A stretch of DNA of 64,000 bases. Origin: JADJRH01 sp046351455. GTDB lineage: Bacteria; Myxococcota_A; Polyangia; Polyangiales; Polyangiaceae. The translations under genes were made by a program, and so were the position numbers. Below are positions 45,137 through 52,421 of the stretch, one piece after another (the first letter of the stretch is position 1; the number at the start of each line of letters is the position of its first letter). The DNA lies in the NCBI GenBank assembly GCA_046351455.1, contig JAXLYM010000001.1, positions 248,001 to 312,000 on the forward strand, written 5' to 3'. Under the pieces are notes generated by a model. The model worked only from the letters and a program-made list of their open reading frames with translations, did no database searches and had not been told where the DNA came from.

Positions 45137-47070
45137 TCGTCTCCGCCCCCGCCTACCTGCGCCGGATGGTGCTGACGCAGATCGTCGCGGCGCTGCTCGC
45201 GTTCACGCTGACGGCGCTCCTTTCGCCGCTGTTCTTGCTGCTCGATCTCGGCCTCTGGACGGGCGTGCTCGCGTCGCTCTCGGCGGTGGCGATCGTGGCG
45301 ATCGGCGTGTCGTGCTCGATCACGTTGCTGCGACTGCGGTCGCACCGCTTCGTGCTGCGGGCGCTCTCGATCGCGTCGCGCTCGGTGGATCCGGTCGATC
45401 TGCGCAGGCTCGACGCGGTGCCCGCGACGACGACGGCGACGTTCTTCGTGGTGAGCGCGCTCGCGTCGTCGCTCTTGTGGGTGCCGGACGTGCGCCCGCC
45501 CACGCTCGACGACGGCCGCATCGCGAGCTTGATGGTGCTCGCGATCACGATGCTGAGCGCCGCGGCGATCCCGCATTACGTGCTCACGCGGCAGGCGACG
45601 CTGCGGCTCGTGGAGCTGTCGCCGATCGAGGCGACGACCGCGCTCGTGGAGGCGACGGATCGCCGCATGTCGCGCCGGATCGTGCGCCGCTTGCTGCTCA
45701 GCGTGGTGACGCCGGTCATGCTCGTCGGCGCGGGCGCGGTCCTCGTGGCGCACGCGCACCTCCGCACGTTCCTGGAGGAGAGCCGCAAGACGACCGCGGT
45801 GATCGTCGCGCGCGCGGCGCTCGACAGCGAGGGAGGCCCCGCGAACGTCGAAGCCGACAACGACGCGGTGAAGGCCGCGACCGACCTCGGCTACGCGGCG
45901 CTGCTGCTGCAGGAGAGCTCGCTCGAGATGGACCAGATGCGCGCGGCGGGCATCTCTCTCACGCGCGAGCCCGACGGCTCTTTGTCCGCGCACGTGCCGC
46001 TGGACGAAGGCGAAGCGATCGTCATGTTCTCCGCGAATCCGCCCGCGGACGTGCTGGTGCCTGGCATCCTCGCGGCGGCGGCGGCGGCGCTCCTGGCGGC
46101 GGTGCTCGGCGTCGTGTTCGGCCGCGCCCTCTCGCGCGACATCGAGCGCGCCGGCAGCCACGTGCGCGCGCTCGCGGGCCGCGGCGATCTCCGTTCGGTG
46201 CGCCCCGAGGCCCGCGCGTCGCGCCCGCGCAAGATCGACATCGGGGCCGCGCGTTTCGACGTCGTGGAGCGCCTGGAGGAGGCCATCGCGACGCTCACCG
46301 AGCGCTTCCGGGTCTTCGCGGCCGCGCAGGAGCAGGCGCTCGTCGCGCACGAGACCGCGCAGCGCGTGCGAGGCCTCTTGTTCGCGAGCGTGAGCCACGA
46401 TCTGAAGAGCCCGCTCAACGCGATCCTCGGCTTCGCGGACCTGCTCACGTCGGAGGATCTGACGCCGGCGCAGGCGGAGAGCCTCGACTTGATCCGCACG
46501 CGTGGCCGCGAGCTGCTCGGCCTCATCGAGACGATCCTGGACGCGGCGCGCGTGGAGGCGGGCCAGCTCAAGCTCGCGCCGCGCCCGGTGTCGGTCGAGT
46601 GGCTGTTGCCCGAGGCTGCGCGCAAGGCGAACGACCTCATCGGAGAGCCGCTGGCCCCGCCGATCGTGGAGGCGAACCCCGGCTTGCCGTGCCCGATCCT
46701 GGACCCGACGCACGGCCTCCGCTCGATCGCCGTGATCGTCGCGCACGCGATGCGCACGACCGCCGCGGATCCGGCGGGCCGACCGGTGCGCGTGGAGGCG
46801 CACGTGGCCGCGCCGGACCGAGTCGGTGTCGACATCATTTACGGCACGCGCGAGCCGACGGCCGAGATCCACGCGCTGGTCGGCGCCCCCCCGATGGCGC
46901 GCGCGCGAGGCTTGATCTTGGGCCTTTCCTTATCGCGGCGCGTGATCGAGCTGCACAAGGGAGAGGTCGCGGTGCTCGCGCTCCCCGACGGCCGGGCGGT
47001 GTGCCGCGTACTTTTGCCCGCAGATCCGACGGCGATCCCGCCGCCGCGCCCGTCCGAGCAGATGATGTGA
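45133..47070 (+). CDS. histidine-kinase-like protein with degenerate ATPase domain
   Basis: 645 residues from a GTG overlapping the previous stop. Several TM helices lie in the first 200 residues (VAALLAFTLTALLSPLFLLL and others), with a further one near 310-335. HisKA is well preserved (FASVSHDLKSPLNAILGFAD, H422). The catalytic domain is degraded: the N-box position reads AVIVAHAMRTT without Asn, the G1 DxGxG is replaced by IIYGTREPTAE, and only a G2-like GLILGLSLSRR survives. ATP binding is thus doubtful. It may act as a dimer partner, phosphatase or receptor for the active kinase encoded just upstream. Confidence 0.85.
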   Translation: MIVSAPAYLRRMVLTQIVAALLAFTLTALLSPLFLLLDLGLWTGVLASLSAVAIVAIGVSCSITLLRLRSHRFVLRALSIASRSVDPVDLRRLDAVPATTTATFFVVSALASSLLWVPDVRPPTLDDGRIASLMVLAITMLSAAAIPHYVLTRQATLRLVELSPIEATTALVEATDRRMSRRIVRRLLLSVVTPVMLVGAGAVLVAHAHLRTFLEESRKTTAVIVARAALDSEGGPANVEADNDAVKAATDLGYAALLLQESSLEMDQMRAAGISLTREPDGSLSAHVPLDEGEAIVMFSANPPADVLVPGILAAAAAALLAAVLGVVFGRALSRDIERAGSHVRALAGRGDLRSVRPEARASRPRKIDIGAARFDVVERLEEAIATLTERFRVFAAAQEQALVAHETAQRVRGLLFASVSHDLKSPLNAILGFADLLTSEDLTPAQAESLDLIRTRGRELLGLIETILDAARVEAGQLKLAPRPVSVEWLLPEAARKANDLIGEPLAPPIVEANPGLPCPILDPTHGLRSIAVIVAHAMRTTAADPAGRPVRVEAHVAAPDRVGVDIIYGTREPTAEIHALVGAPPMARARGLILGLSLSRRVIELHKGEVAVLALPDGRAVCRVLLPADPTAIPPPRPSEQMM

Positions 47071-47138
47071 GCGCTGTTCGCGGGGCCGGGACTGCGCCAG
47101 AATTGAACGTCTCACCTGACCGAGGCAACGGAGTAGGC

Positions 47139-47942
47139 GTGATTCGAGCTACAGCCACAGCGACCGCGCTCCTCGGCGCCGCGCTCCTTCTCGGATGTGC
47201 GGGCCCAGCGCGTTCCCCCGGACCACCGGGTTCCACGGCGATCCTGCTCTCCAACCGCGTGGATGGCGATTGCGAGCTCACGTGGGCGAGCACGCGCGTC
47301 GACGACCATCCGCTCGACTTGATGACGATCGCGCCTCCGGGAGCGCCTCCTGCGTCGCTGGCGCGTCCGATCCTCGCGCCCGGCCCGCACACGGTGTCGA
47401 TCTCTGCGAGCGCGAGCTGCAAGACGGACAAGGGGGAAAAGCCCGCGGTCCTGCAGGTGACGCAGCAGGTGTACATGGGCAAGAACGGCGGCGAGATCCT
47501 CGTCGCGATCGAGCGAGACGGTGCCTCTGCGGCGGCGATCAAGGCGGCGTTCACGGTCGAAGGAGGCCATGTGGAGGCCCCGCGCGCGGACGGTGACGAC
47601 GTGGACTGCCGGTCGCGTCTCCCGATGGACCGCGCGATTTGCCGCACGGAAGCGGCGTTGGCGAGGGCGCACGCGCGGAAAGACGTGGTGCTCTCGCTGT
47701 GCATCTCCGACAAGCTGAAGGAGATGAACCTGGTGAAAGGCACGTTGACGCCGGTCGGCGCGACGGGCGCAGCCGCGCAGGACCCGGCGATGGCGGGCCT
47801 CACGGAGGACGCGGAGGCCCGCGTGGTATCGCTCGCAAACGAGGCAGACTCCTGCCTTGGCGACGAGCTGATGACGGACACACCCGGCACGCAGGTGGAA
47901 GTCCGGAAAGCGCCGAAGACGGCGGTGCCGGCGTTTCGATAG
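47139..47942 (+). CDS. lipoprotein of unknown function
   Basis: 267 residues starting at a GTG with GGAG seven bases upstream. Signal peptide RATATATALLGAALLLG then CAGPARSPG gives a lipobox (LLGC). The mature part has a beta-rich first half (STAILLSNRVDGDCELTWAS, GPHTVSISASASCKTDKGEK) and a helical second half (RTEAALARAHARKDVVLSLC), with five further Cys residues. It lies 68 bp after the kinase-like gene and could be a ligand or accessory of that sensor pair. No family recognised. Confidence 0.75.
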   Translation: MIRATATATALLGAALLLGCAGPARSPGPPGSTAILLSNRVDGDCELTWASTRVDDHPLDLMTIAPPGAPPASLARPILAPGPHTVSISASASCKTDKGEKPAVLQVTQQVYMGKNGGEILVAIERDGASAAAIKAAFTVEGGHVEAPRADGDDVDCRSRLPMDRAICRTEAALARAHARKDVVLSLCISDKLKEMNLVKGTLTPVGATGAAAQDPAMAGLTEDAEARVVSLANEADSCLGDELMTDTPGTQVEVRKAPKTAVPAFR

Positions 47943-48019
47943 CCTGGTTGGGGGATTGGCAGACAGACGCTTTGGGGGATTTTACAAGGGGACGGACGCC
48001 GCTGGGAGGCCGGAGTCCG

Positions 48020-48067
48020 CTCAGCGGAGGCGCAGCGGAGCCTGGCTCCGCGGAGTCCGCAGCTGAG
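48020..48067. terminator. complex hairpin in convergent intergenic region
   Basis: Inner stem GCGGAG (48035-48040) and CTCCGC (48046-48051) with loop CCTGG, plus outer arms CTCAGCGGA and TCCGCAGCTGAG with a small bulge. It lies between the convergent lipoprotein (ends 47942) and hydrolase (ends 48175) genes and is a plausible terminator for both. The remaining 180 bases of the gap hold nothing else I can see. Confidence 0.5.
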
Positions 48068-48174
48068 TGGACGCAGGCCTCGACGCTTGGGCAAAGCCCC
48101 CTCGTATCACTCCCCCGCTCGCGCCGTGTGTGCTGGGTACGAATCGAATCCGCTATGGACGACCGCCTGTTTCC

Positions 48175-49017
48175 TCACGGGGAGGGTTGGATCAGGTCGT
48201 TCAGGATTTCCGGCCAGTGGTTGTAGTGAAGGAAGTGGCCTTCACGCTCGACGAAATGGGCGCGGCAGGTGGGGATTTCTTTTGCCATCTGTCGCGCGAC
48301 TTCGACGGGTGCGGCCATGTCCTCCGTACCGTGCCAGATCAAGGTCGGCACGCGGACTTCGTTCAAGGCGAACCCCCAGGGCCGAGCCGCGATGTGCAGC
48401 TCCCAGGCGAAGCCTCGTTTGCCGTTCTGCAGAGAGTCCGAGAACATCTCTATTTGCGACTGCCATACATGAGGCCGGTCGAGGACTGCCCGGTCAGGTG
48501 GCCCGGCGTCTTTCGTCATCGCGCGATAGACCTGTTCCGGCGATTGGTCGCGGACGAAATACTCGACCAGGCGTGGTGCTCTCGCTGCCACGGCGAGGAT
48601 CGCGCGTCTTCGGATCGACAGGTGGCTTGTCATGATGCCGATGGGGCCGACGCACGCAATGAGACCGACTTGAGAACACCGATCTGGCAGGCGCGCGCCG
48701 ACGGCACATAAGAAGGGCGCCGCGCCGGAAGTGCCTGCGATGGCAGCGCGCTCGATGTGGAGGCCATCGAGCACTTGCACGAAGTCAGCAGGCCAATCCA
48801 GAACCTGCCGGCCCGGAAGAAAATCGGAGACGCCGAAGCCTGGCCGCTCCACGACGAAGAGCCGAACGCCGAGAGAGGTGGCGGCCTCTTCGACGGGAGG
48901 CCGCCAACGCCGGGAGCCCCCTGTCCCGACGAACCAGAACACCGGTTTCCCGTCCGGCTGGCCGTGCTCGCAGACGCCGATGTGCCGACCGTCGCGCAAA
49001 CGAATTCGGTGCTCCAT
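48175..49017 (-). CDS. alpha/beta-hydrolase, last gene of the R2K/DUF1152 operon
   Basis: 280 residues of the alpha/beta-hydrolase fold. The oxyanion strand is FWFVGTGGSRRW, the nucleophile elbow is IAGTSGAAP (S97), the acid region is LIWHGTEDMAAP, and the base His is in FVEREGHFLHYN. No signal peptide, so cytoplasmic. It begins 70 bp after the ATP-grasp gene and probably belongs to that operon. It could hydrolyse an ester or amide related to the ATP-grasp product, or be a thioesterase-like editing enzyme; substrate unknown. Confidence 0.88.
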   Translation of the reverse strand: MEHRIRLRDGRHIGVCEHGQPDGKPVFWFVGTGGSRRWRPPVEEAATSLGVRLFVVERPGFGVSDFLPGRQVLDWPADFVQVLDGLHIERAAIAGTSGAAPFLCAVGARLPDRCSQVGLIACVGPIGIMTSHLSIRRRAILAVAARAPRLVEYFVRDQSPEQVYRAMTKDAGPPDRAVLDRPHVWQSQIEMFSDSLQNGKRGFAWELHIAARPWGFALNEVRVPTLIWHGTEDMAAPVEVARQMAKEIPTCRAHFVEREGHFLHYNHWPEILNDLIQPSP

Positions 49018-49087
49018 GTACTGCTGAGTCCTTTCGCGCTAGCGGGCGCCTGATTTGCGGCGTCTGTTTGACGTTCTCGTCGTGACG

Positions 49088-49879
49088 TTACCACCGCACT
49101 TCCTGGTGGGTGGAGACCTCTTCGACGATCCGCTCCACATCCGCGAGATAGAAGCGGCTTCCGTTGAAGCAGTTGCACTCGACGACGCGAAAGGCTCCCT
49201 CCGAGCGCGCCACATCCAGCACGAAGACTTCGGCCGGCGACCACAGAGCAGCCGTCTCTTCCGCGAAGGCGCGCACCTCCACAGGGACGTAGGCGTCGCC
49301 GCTCGGCCGGTACATGCTCCCTGTCACGACCTTCCCGTCCACGACGAACAGGCGCCACTCGGCGTCGATCTCTCGCGGTCGTGCCACCGCGACCATCGAG
49401 TCCGCACTCAACGGGACCCCTGCCGATACTAGCCTGTCGTGGAGTGTGATGGCCTCTGCGAACGAGAACACAGCGCCCGTGAAATACTTGAGATCGTCAT
49501 TCGGCTTCAGAAAGAGCATCTCGTCAGAGGAATGTGCCTCCGCGCGAAGCTCGGCCCAGGAGACGATGCGCGCGTCCGCGTTGAGCATCCGCTCGCCGTA
49601 GTGCGCCGTGTAGACCGCGTGCTGGAACGTCTCCGGGTCGAAGAAGACGCCTTTTCGCCACCTCGGATGTTCGAGCGCCCGCAAGAGGAGCGTGGTGCGC
49701 CCGTGAAAGACGAACGGCCCGTCGACGGATGGCATCTCGGGAAGCACCGGAGAGCGCGGGACGACGGAGATCTCGAAAAAGGGAGTGTCGAGGGCAGCGC
49801 ACGCTCTCCGCAGGAGCGCCGGAGAGGTGGACTCGGGTTCCACGTTGGTCTGCACGAGCCAGGAGGTGCGCATTCGCAT
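49088..49879 (-). CDS. ATP-grasp ligase, R2K clade (DUF4343-like)
   Basis: 263 residues. MLFLKPNDDLKYFTGAVFSF matches the nucleotide-binding K-P...K-x-F-T-G element of the R2K ATP-grasp clade. EIDAEWRLFVVDGKVVTGSM and FVLDVARSEGAFRVVECNCF follow, ending in FNGSRFYLADVERIVEE, with Mg-binding Asp/Glu/Asn. Such enzymes form carbon-nitrogen bonds between a carboxylate and an amine. R2K members have been proposed to tag peptides in phage-conflict settings. Start by the first Met of MRMRTSW. It lies 16 bp after the 164-residue protein gene. Confidence 0.8.
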   Translation of the reverse strand: MRMRTSWLVQTNVEPESTSPALLRRACAALDTPFFEISVVPRSPVLPEMPSVDGPFVFHGRTTLLLRALEHPRWRKGVFFDPETFQHAVYTAHYGERMLNADARIVSWAELRAEAHSSDEMLFLKPNDDLKYFTGAVFSFAEAITLHDRLVSAGVPLSADSMVAVARPREIDAEWRLFVVDGKVVTGSMYRPSGDAYVPVEVRAFAEETAALWSPAEVFVLDVARSEGAFRVVECNCFNGSRFYLADVERIVEEVSTHQEVRW

Positions 49880-49895
49880 GTCACGAGCGGGTAGA

Positions 49896-50390
49896 TCACA
49901 TGTGATCGAAGATGTCGAAGTCCTTCGGTGTGTCGCCGGGATACAACCCTGTGGCGCGGACATCGGCCATGGTAACGGAAGGGCGCGCTCCGTGGAGGAA
50001 GATGTGCAGCAGCCGCTCCAGAACATCGAGCTGCGTGCGGCGCAGCGCTTCCGCCTGTTCGCCAGCGAGCTGGAGGTCTTCGAGGATGGCGCGGCCAGGC
50101 TCTCCGAGCGCTTCGAGGCGGGTATAGATGAGGCCCGCTTCGAGAAAGCCGCTCAGGGCGGTCCGAACATCGAGCAACGAATCCACCGTCCCCCGGAACA
50201 GAAAAAATAGAGGGCGCATCTCCCCCGAAACATCGTCAGCTTCTCGCGGGATTTTCACGTTCAGCGCCGTCTCGAACGCCAGCAGCGTCTTCTCGACATG
50301 GTCTGTCATCACAGGATGGACCTGCGGACGCCGAGTGTCGAGATAGGCCAGGAGAAGGTCCTGCAGGGTGATCGTCTTGGTAGCGTTCAT
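49896..50390 (-). CDS. unknown helical protein between DUF1152 and ATP-grasp genes
   Basis: 164 residues, entirely predicted helical (LQDLLLAYLDTRRPQVHPVM, RTQLDVLERLLHIFLHGARP), ending TPKDFDIFDHM. No signal, no Cys cluster, no known motif. It is bracketed by a DUF1152 gene (43 bp upstream) and the ATP-grasp gene (16 bp downstream). It could be a substrate, a carrier or a regulatory partner of the ligase. The C-terminal 40 residues are less compact than the rest, which is worth keeping in mind if it were a modified peptide precursor, though it is long for that. Confidence 0.7.
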   Translation of the reverse strand: MNATKTITLQDLLLAYLDTRRPQVHPVMTDHVEKTLLAFETALNVKIPREADDVSGEMRPLFFLFRGTVDSLLDVRTALSGFLEAGLIYTRLEALGEPGRAILEDLQLAGEQAEALRRTQLDVLERLLHIFLHGARPSVTMADVRATGLYPGDTPKDFDIFDHM

Positions 50391-50432
50391 GTCTCGGTCT
50401 TCAGGCCCTTGGGTGCCCCGGGTGGTTGCCTG

Positions 50433-51392
50433 TCAGCACGGAATCGTCCGACGGGGGCGACATTTCGTGGACTTACGGAAAGCCTCGATCAGCAGTTGAA
50501 CCTGGAAGATCGTCTCCGTGGGGCCGAGAAGATCGAGGTAAAGCGACCGCTGGGCGACACAAGCTAGATCGAAGTGCCAGTACATGGCCATGAGAGGGTT
50601 GATGAACAGCTCGCTGCCGGCGGTTCGCGCCGTTCGGTGGAAGTTGCCGAAATGGCCTTCGAGGGCGGAGACGATGCTGCCGTTGACGATGCTCTGTTGG
50701 GTCGGCATGCGATGATGCGCGAACTCGACGGCGTTTCGGAACAGGCTCACTTCCGGCATCCAGAGGTGGAGGGAGTGGGTTCCGAGGTATCCGCCTGCCT
50801 GTTCGAGAGCGGCCACGTTCTCCAGGAAGTGCGCATGACACACGCCATGGAACGCGTCGATCCCGAAGCCGAGGCACGTGACCAGCTTCGTCTTGACCTC
50901 CAGCGAGCGCACCGCTGCGAGGCTCACCATGTCCTCTGCCGGCGTCCCCAGCCCAGCTTCGTCGCCTCGCATGAGGATGTCCGTCCCGCCGTCGACCAGC
51001 ACGATCGTGTCTATCTGGAGCGCGTCGACCAGAGTCGAATAGGCTTCAGCGAGCGGTCGAACACCGACCTTCTCGAAACAATAAATCGCCGATGGCATCG
51101 ATTGGAGCTGAAGCCATTCGGAGAGGTACTTCTCTGGAAAGTAGTCTCCCCCGCTGCACGAGTGGTCGACGCGCCAGAGGCACTGCCCAAGCCGCTCCGC
51201 GTCCGTGGCCGCCAGGCAAGTGAACGAGAGGTTCGCCAGCTCGACCTTCTTGCCGAGCGACCGCAGGGCGACGTAGAGGGGCAGTCCGGCAAAGACATCG
51301 AACCCTCCGCCCGCGCCGGCGATCAGCACGCGCTCGGACGTCTCCAGCCTTCTCGCAGCCTCGGAATAGAAGAGATTCGTCGCTGAGCTCAT
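50433..51392 (-). CDS. DUF1152 family protein
   Basis: 319 residues beginning TNLFYSEAARRLETSERVLI, then AGAGGGFDVFAGLPLYVALR, a Gly-rich phosphate-binding-like loop characteristic of DUF1152. VLVDGGTDILMRGDEAGLGT and ITCLGFGIDAFHGV-like motifs follow (here TCLGFGIDAFHGVCHAHFLE). The family has a Rossmann-like core and unknown biochemical activity, perhaps nucleotide binding or transfer. It is the first gene of the minus-strand operon that continues with the 164-residue protein, the ATP-grasp ligase and the hydrolase, so it may supply or sense their substrate. Confidence 0.82.
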   Translation of the reverse strand: MSSATNLFYSEAARRLETSERVLIAGAGGGFDVFAGLPLYVALRSLGKKVELANLSFTCLAATDAERLGQCLWRVDHSCSGGDYFPEKYLSEWLQLQSMPSAIYCFEKVGVRPLAEAYSTLVDALQIDTIVLVDGGTDILMRGDEAGLGTPAEDMVSLAAVRSLEVKTKLVTCLGFGIDAFHGVCHAHFLENVAALEQAGGYLGTHSLHLWMPEVSLFRNAVEFAHHRMPTQQSIVNGSIVSALEGHFGNFHRTARTAGSELFINPLMAMYWHFDLACVAQRSLYLDLLGPTETIFQVQLLIEAFRKSTKCRPRRTIPC

Positions 51393-51514
51393 GTTCGTGC
51401 TGCCTCTCGTGCGCCGTCAAAAACTGTCCTCATCGCGGCGATGGAGTCGAGGTCGCTCGCACGCTGAGGAGCGTGGCCGGAATCTGTTCCCCTGAGCGTG
51501 CTCGGGGCCTGTGG

Positions 51515-51733
51515 TCATCGTGGTTCATCTCTCAGCTCCTCCGGAAGCTGACAGATCAGCGCTCGCGACCATTGGATGAATTCGGACTCTGTGGCTTGGT
51601 CGGGATCCAAGTACCAGGAGAAGAATGCCTCTGGCCGAGCGGGAAATCGCGATGCTTCCCATGCTCCGTCATCGGAGAAGATGAAGCCATTTGTCAGGCG
51701 AGCCAAGGTTGCGGCGAGAAGGCCGTAAGCCAA
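51515..51733 (-). pseudogene. immunity-like fragment lacking its N-terminus
   Basis: The readable end (LARLTNGFIFSDDGAWEASR, then PEAFFSWYLDPD) resembles the end of small polymorphic-toxin immunity proteins with an 'LT-x-G...SDDGAW' signature. The frame is open upstream only to the stop codon of the preceding gene and has no ATG or GTG in that stretch; a TTG at 51733 is the sole candidate start. It follows the 123-residue gene's stop directly in the same frame. I read it as a truncated copy. Low-G+C codon use matches its neighbours. Confidence 0.4.
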
Positions 51734-51772
51734 ACAGACCGCCGCCGGTTGTCCCGCGGATCTACGGAACCC

Positions 51773-52144
51773 TCAGTAATGACCGACATCGAGCGCTGCC
51801 TGAACTGCGCCCTTCCAATCCGCAAAGGCTGGACTTCGTAGTTCTTCGGTCCAGAAGTCGCGTGCATCGCCATCGAAGTGCTCAAAGTATGCGTCCGTGC
51901 CACCGTCCAAACCGTCAATGGAAAACCACCCATAAGCGTCGGTTGGCCACACCACCTCAATCGGTTCACGAACTAGGACCTCGTGGTCAGAGGACCTCAG
52001 GATGGAAAAGGCGAAACCAGGTCGGAGCGTAGGCATAACGCACTTTTTCAAGAACTTTCGGAATTCGCGCTCCGTTTCTGTGAGCAGTGCGCTGGTTTTC
52101 GGAATTGTAGAGACGCCCGGGAGAACCTCAAATGTCGTGCTCAT
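51773..52144 (-). CDS. putative immunity protein, 123 residues
   Basis: Small acidic protein: EVVWPTDAYGWFSIDGLDGG, YFEHFDGDARDFWTEELRSP, FADWKGAVQAALDVG. Acidic, soluble, single-domain proteins of this size next to a toxin tail are usually immunity proteins, but I do not recognise the family. The ATG overlaps the stop of the 43-codon frame before it (ATGA), so translation is coupled, which supports a real gene. Codon use is less G/C-rich than the core genes, suggesting transfer. Confidence 0.55.
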   Translation of the reverse strand: MSTTFEVLPGVSTIPKTSALLTETEREFRKFLKKCVMPTLRPGFAFSILRSSDHEVLVREPIEVVWPTDAYGWFSIDGLDGGTDAYFEHFDGDARDFWTEELRSPAFADWKGAVQAALDVGHY

Positions 52145-52272
52145 CGAGTGCCTCGTCGCAGAGACCCTGCAATTCTCACCGCCTCTACGACGAGTCGACG
52201 TACCTCTCCGCCCTCCAGAAGCGTGACACACCCCTGCTCCAGTTCGCTGCGAAGGCGGAGGGCTGATTTCAC
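52141..52272 (-). CDS. 43-residue frame coupled on both sides
   Basis: A GTG-initiated frame encoding VKSALRLRSELEQGCVTLLE then a basic tail (SLRRGTR). Its GTG overlaps the stop of the toxin-like tail (GTGA), and its stop overlaps the ATG of the 123-residue gene (ATGA). Such chaining is typical of real cassettes. It may be a short leader or the remains of another immunity gene. Function unknown. Confidence 0.4.
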   Translation of the reverse strand: MKSALRLRSELEQGCVTLLEGGEVRRLVVEAVRIAGSLRRGTR

Positions 52273-52373
52273 TTGTCGTCGTCCGTAAAGTGGAACCCCG
52301 GCGCCTTACTGGCTTTCACCAGCAGGTCTCCGGGCCTTCTGCATCCGGCCGGTTCCGGACGAGGATGACTCCT
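52269..52373 (-). pseudogene. C-terminal tail of a lost gene, possibly a toxin
   Basis: A 34-codon open end, PGDLLVKASKAPGFHFTDDD-K then stop, with no start and a stop codon just upstream. The Gly-Phe-His-Phe ending and its position before an immunity-like gene make a polymorphic toxin C-terminus possible, but the fragment is too short for assignment. The STAND gene ends 48 bp further upstream, so the 5' part was probably removed when that unit arrived. Confidence 0.3.
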
Positions 52374-52421
52374 TTAGGTCATCGGCCACTCCTTTGCTTT
52401 CACGACCACTCAGGGCGTGAG

